The notes under the pieces were generated by a model, which did no database searches, was not told the DNA's origin, and saw only the letters and a list, made by a program, of their open reading frames with translations. Positions 63,012 to 64,000 of a stretch of DNA of 64,000 bases are shown piece by piece (positions within the stretch are counted from its first letter, which is position 1; every line of letters starts with the position of its first letter). A program made the translations under genes and the position numbers. This DNA is from Methylobacterium sp. J-090 (GTDB taxonomy: Bacteria > Pseudomonadota > Alphaproteobacteria > Rhizobiales > Beijerinckiaceae), in contig NZ_JAKSXV010000034.1 of NCBI RefSeq assembly GCF_022829345.1, positions 1-64,000 of the forward strand. The letters are read 5' to 3'.

Positions 63012-64000
63012 ATGTCCGACGCCCCCATCTTCGGCACCATCGATCAGCGATTCTCGGACGAGCCGCTTCCCACCGGTCCGGTCAGCTTTTCCAAGATCGC
63101 CTTCGTCTCGACCTCGACGGGTGCGGACGACGACGTCTTTCCTGCCGGCGTGTCGGTCGACCCGACCTCGTTCCTGGCCGTAAGGTTCTCTTCGTCCAAC
63201 AAGGCCTTCACCGAGAAGCTCGGGACCGGCTACCTCGCCGACGCCGTGCGCGCCGTGAACGCCCAGCTTTCCCCCGGCTCGCAGGCGGCCGACATCACGG
63301 TGATCCGCGTGGCCGAGGGCGGGACCCTCAACGAGACGATGGCCAACGTCATCGCCGGCCTGCGCGCGCTGAAGGCCGCGCCGATCAAGATCAACGCGAC
63401 CCCGCGCCTCGTCGGTGTGCCGGGCTACACCGCCCAGCGCCTCACCGGCGTCTCGGCGCTCGGCCTGACGAATCGCGGCACCGGCTTCACTGCGGCCCCG
63501 ACTGTCAGCCTCACGGGTGGCGGCGGCACGGGTGCTACCGCGACGGCCACCATTTCTCAGGGCGTCGCCTCCGCGACGGTCGGGGCGGGCGGCGCGGGCT
63601 ACACCGTGGCCACCGTCCTGTTCTCGGCGCCGGCCGGCGGCGGCACGCGCGCGACTGCCACGGCGACCATCGCCGGCGGTGCTGTGACGAGCCTGACCAT
63701 CACGAACAAGGGCCATGGCTACGGCCCGGCCGAGGTGCCGACGATCACCATCACGGGCGACGGCACGGGGGCCACGGCGACCGCCGTCATGACCGGCGTC
63801 ATCGAGGCGCTCACCGTCACCAACGGCGGCTCCGGCTATACCGGCGCGCCGACGGTCGCCTTCACGGGCGGGGCCGGCACCGGGGCCACGGCCACCGGCA
63901 CCGTCACGGTCCTGGCCAACCCCGTCGTGGCCGCCCTGCCGGAGGTGCTCTCGGCCCTGCTGGCCATCGCAGTCGTCGACGTGGACGATTCGAGCCGCGA
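63012..64000 (+). CDS. Contractile tail sheath protein, partial, with inserted Gly/Thr repeats
   Basis: Truncated by the window after 329 codons. The N-terminus (SDAPIFGTIDQRFSDEPLPT; TGYLADAVRAVNAQLSPGSQ; MANVIAGLRALKAAPIKINA; PRLVGVPGYT) is the contractile sheath (gpFI) family, which shortens on infection to drive the tube. After residue ~148 there are about four units of ~39 residues (TNRGTGFTAAPTVSLTGG; GTGATATATI), then the sheath frame resumes at VVAALPEVLSALLAIAVVDV. The insertion would decorate the sheath surface. The ATG at 63012 follows GGAGACACCCT. Confidence 0.85.
   Translation, partial: MSDAPIFGTIDQRFSDEPLPTGPVSFSKIAFVSTSTGADDDVFPAGVSVDPTSFLAVRFSSSNKAFTEKLGTGYLADAVRAVNAQLSPGSQAADITVIRVAEGGTLNETMANVIAGLRALKAAPIKINATPRLVGVPGYTAQRLTGVSALGLTNRGTGFTAAPTVSLTGGGGTGATATATISQGVASATVGAGGAGYTVATVLFSAPAGGGTRATATATIAGGAVTSLTITNKGHGYGPAEVPTITITGDGTGATATAVMTGVIEALTVTNGGSGYTGAPTVAFTGGAGTGATATGTVTVLANPVVAALPEVLSALLAIAVVDVDDSSR
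63453..63917 (+). repeat. Four ~117-bp repeat units inside the sheath gene
   Basis: Each unit encodes a glycine-rich strand pair ending in GTGATATA- or GTRATATA-like sequence followed by a valine-rich strand: GTGATATATI, GTRATATATI, GTGATATAVM, GTGATATGTV. Similar GGSGYTxxPTVxxTGG units occur in bacterial surface and phage decoration domains. Units differ by several residues, so the array is old rather than recently expanded. Confidence 0.75.

Overview
The window is GC-rich alphaproteobacterial chromosome followed by a large prophage. MucR/Ros regulator, MmcB, leucine-codon leader before leuA, GCG_CRPN-type secreted protein and overall gene style point to Hyphomicrobiales (Rhizobiales), most likely Methylobacterium/Methylorubrum. 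That assignment is inference from gene style; there is no rRNA in the window to confirm it.

Bases 1-15,300 are host genes: a DUF559 gene bracketed by two copies of a ~103-bp palindromic repeat, an RND efflux permease with its outer-membrane factor, a large-subunit catalase (KatE), glucose-6-phosphate dehydrogenase (Zwf), an Mrr-like nuclease, a MucR regulator, a class II aldolase and a fused acyl-CoA synthetase/acetyltransferase. Bases 15,320-19,009 form an AT-rich, leftward, translationally coupled operon unlike its surroundings. It encodes a Ham1/ITPase-like pyrophosphatase, a SIR2 protein, a methyltransferase and a HARE-HTH/NUDIX/P-loop kinase protein split by an in-frame amber codon. I do not recognise this combination and it is the best candidate here for an undescribed, possibly defensive, system.

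Bases 19,300-27,900 return to host genes: cold-shock protein with a terminator, small conserved proteins, MmcB, DedA, PdxY, a PhzF-like protein, a NUDIX protein, a lipoprotein, an SRPBCC protein, and leuA with a complete-looking leucine attenuator (leader peptide with four consecutive Leu codons, then hairpins and a terminator).

A tRNA-Lys(CTT) at 27,941-28,016 is the probable attachment site of a prophage that runs past the right edge. Its left arm (28,073-33,126, leftward) holds integrase, an excisionase-like gene and unrecognised early genes. A lambda-like switch (33,127-34,360) has a CI-type repressor between matching GTAAC-N5-GTTAC palindromes and a Cro-like gene. Rightward early genes lead to a PrimPol-helicase, a 25-bp inverted repeat and a phage NusG paralogue. 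A cargo stretch (39,880-43,620) carries a chemotaxis receptor and secreted proteins, part of it between two degenerate tRNA-fMet-like sequences.

From 43,749 onward come late genes: lambda-type head module (terminase, gpW-like, portal, ClpP-type protease with a nested scaffold start, decoration and major capsid proteins), then a P2-like contractile tail (gpV, gp25/W, J, I, fibre genes, sheath). The tail genes show three oddities: a gpI with a repeated C-terminal extension, a frameshift in a small fibre gene, and Gly/Thr-rich repeats inserted in the tail sheath, which is cut by the window end. Tail tube, tape measure, lysis genes and attR are not in the window.
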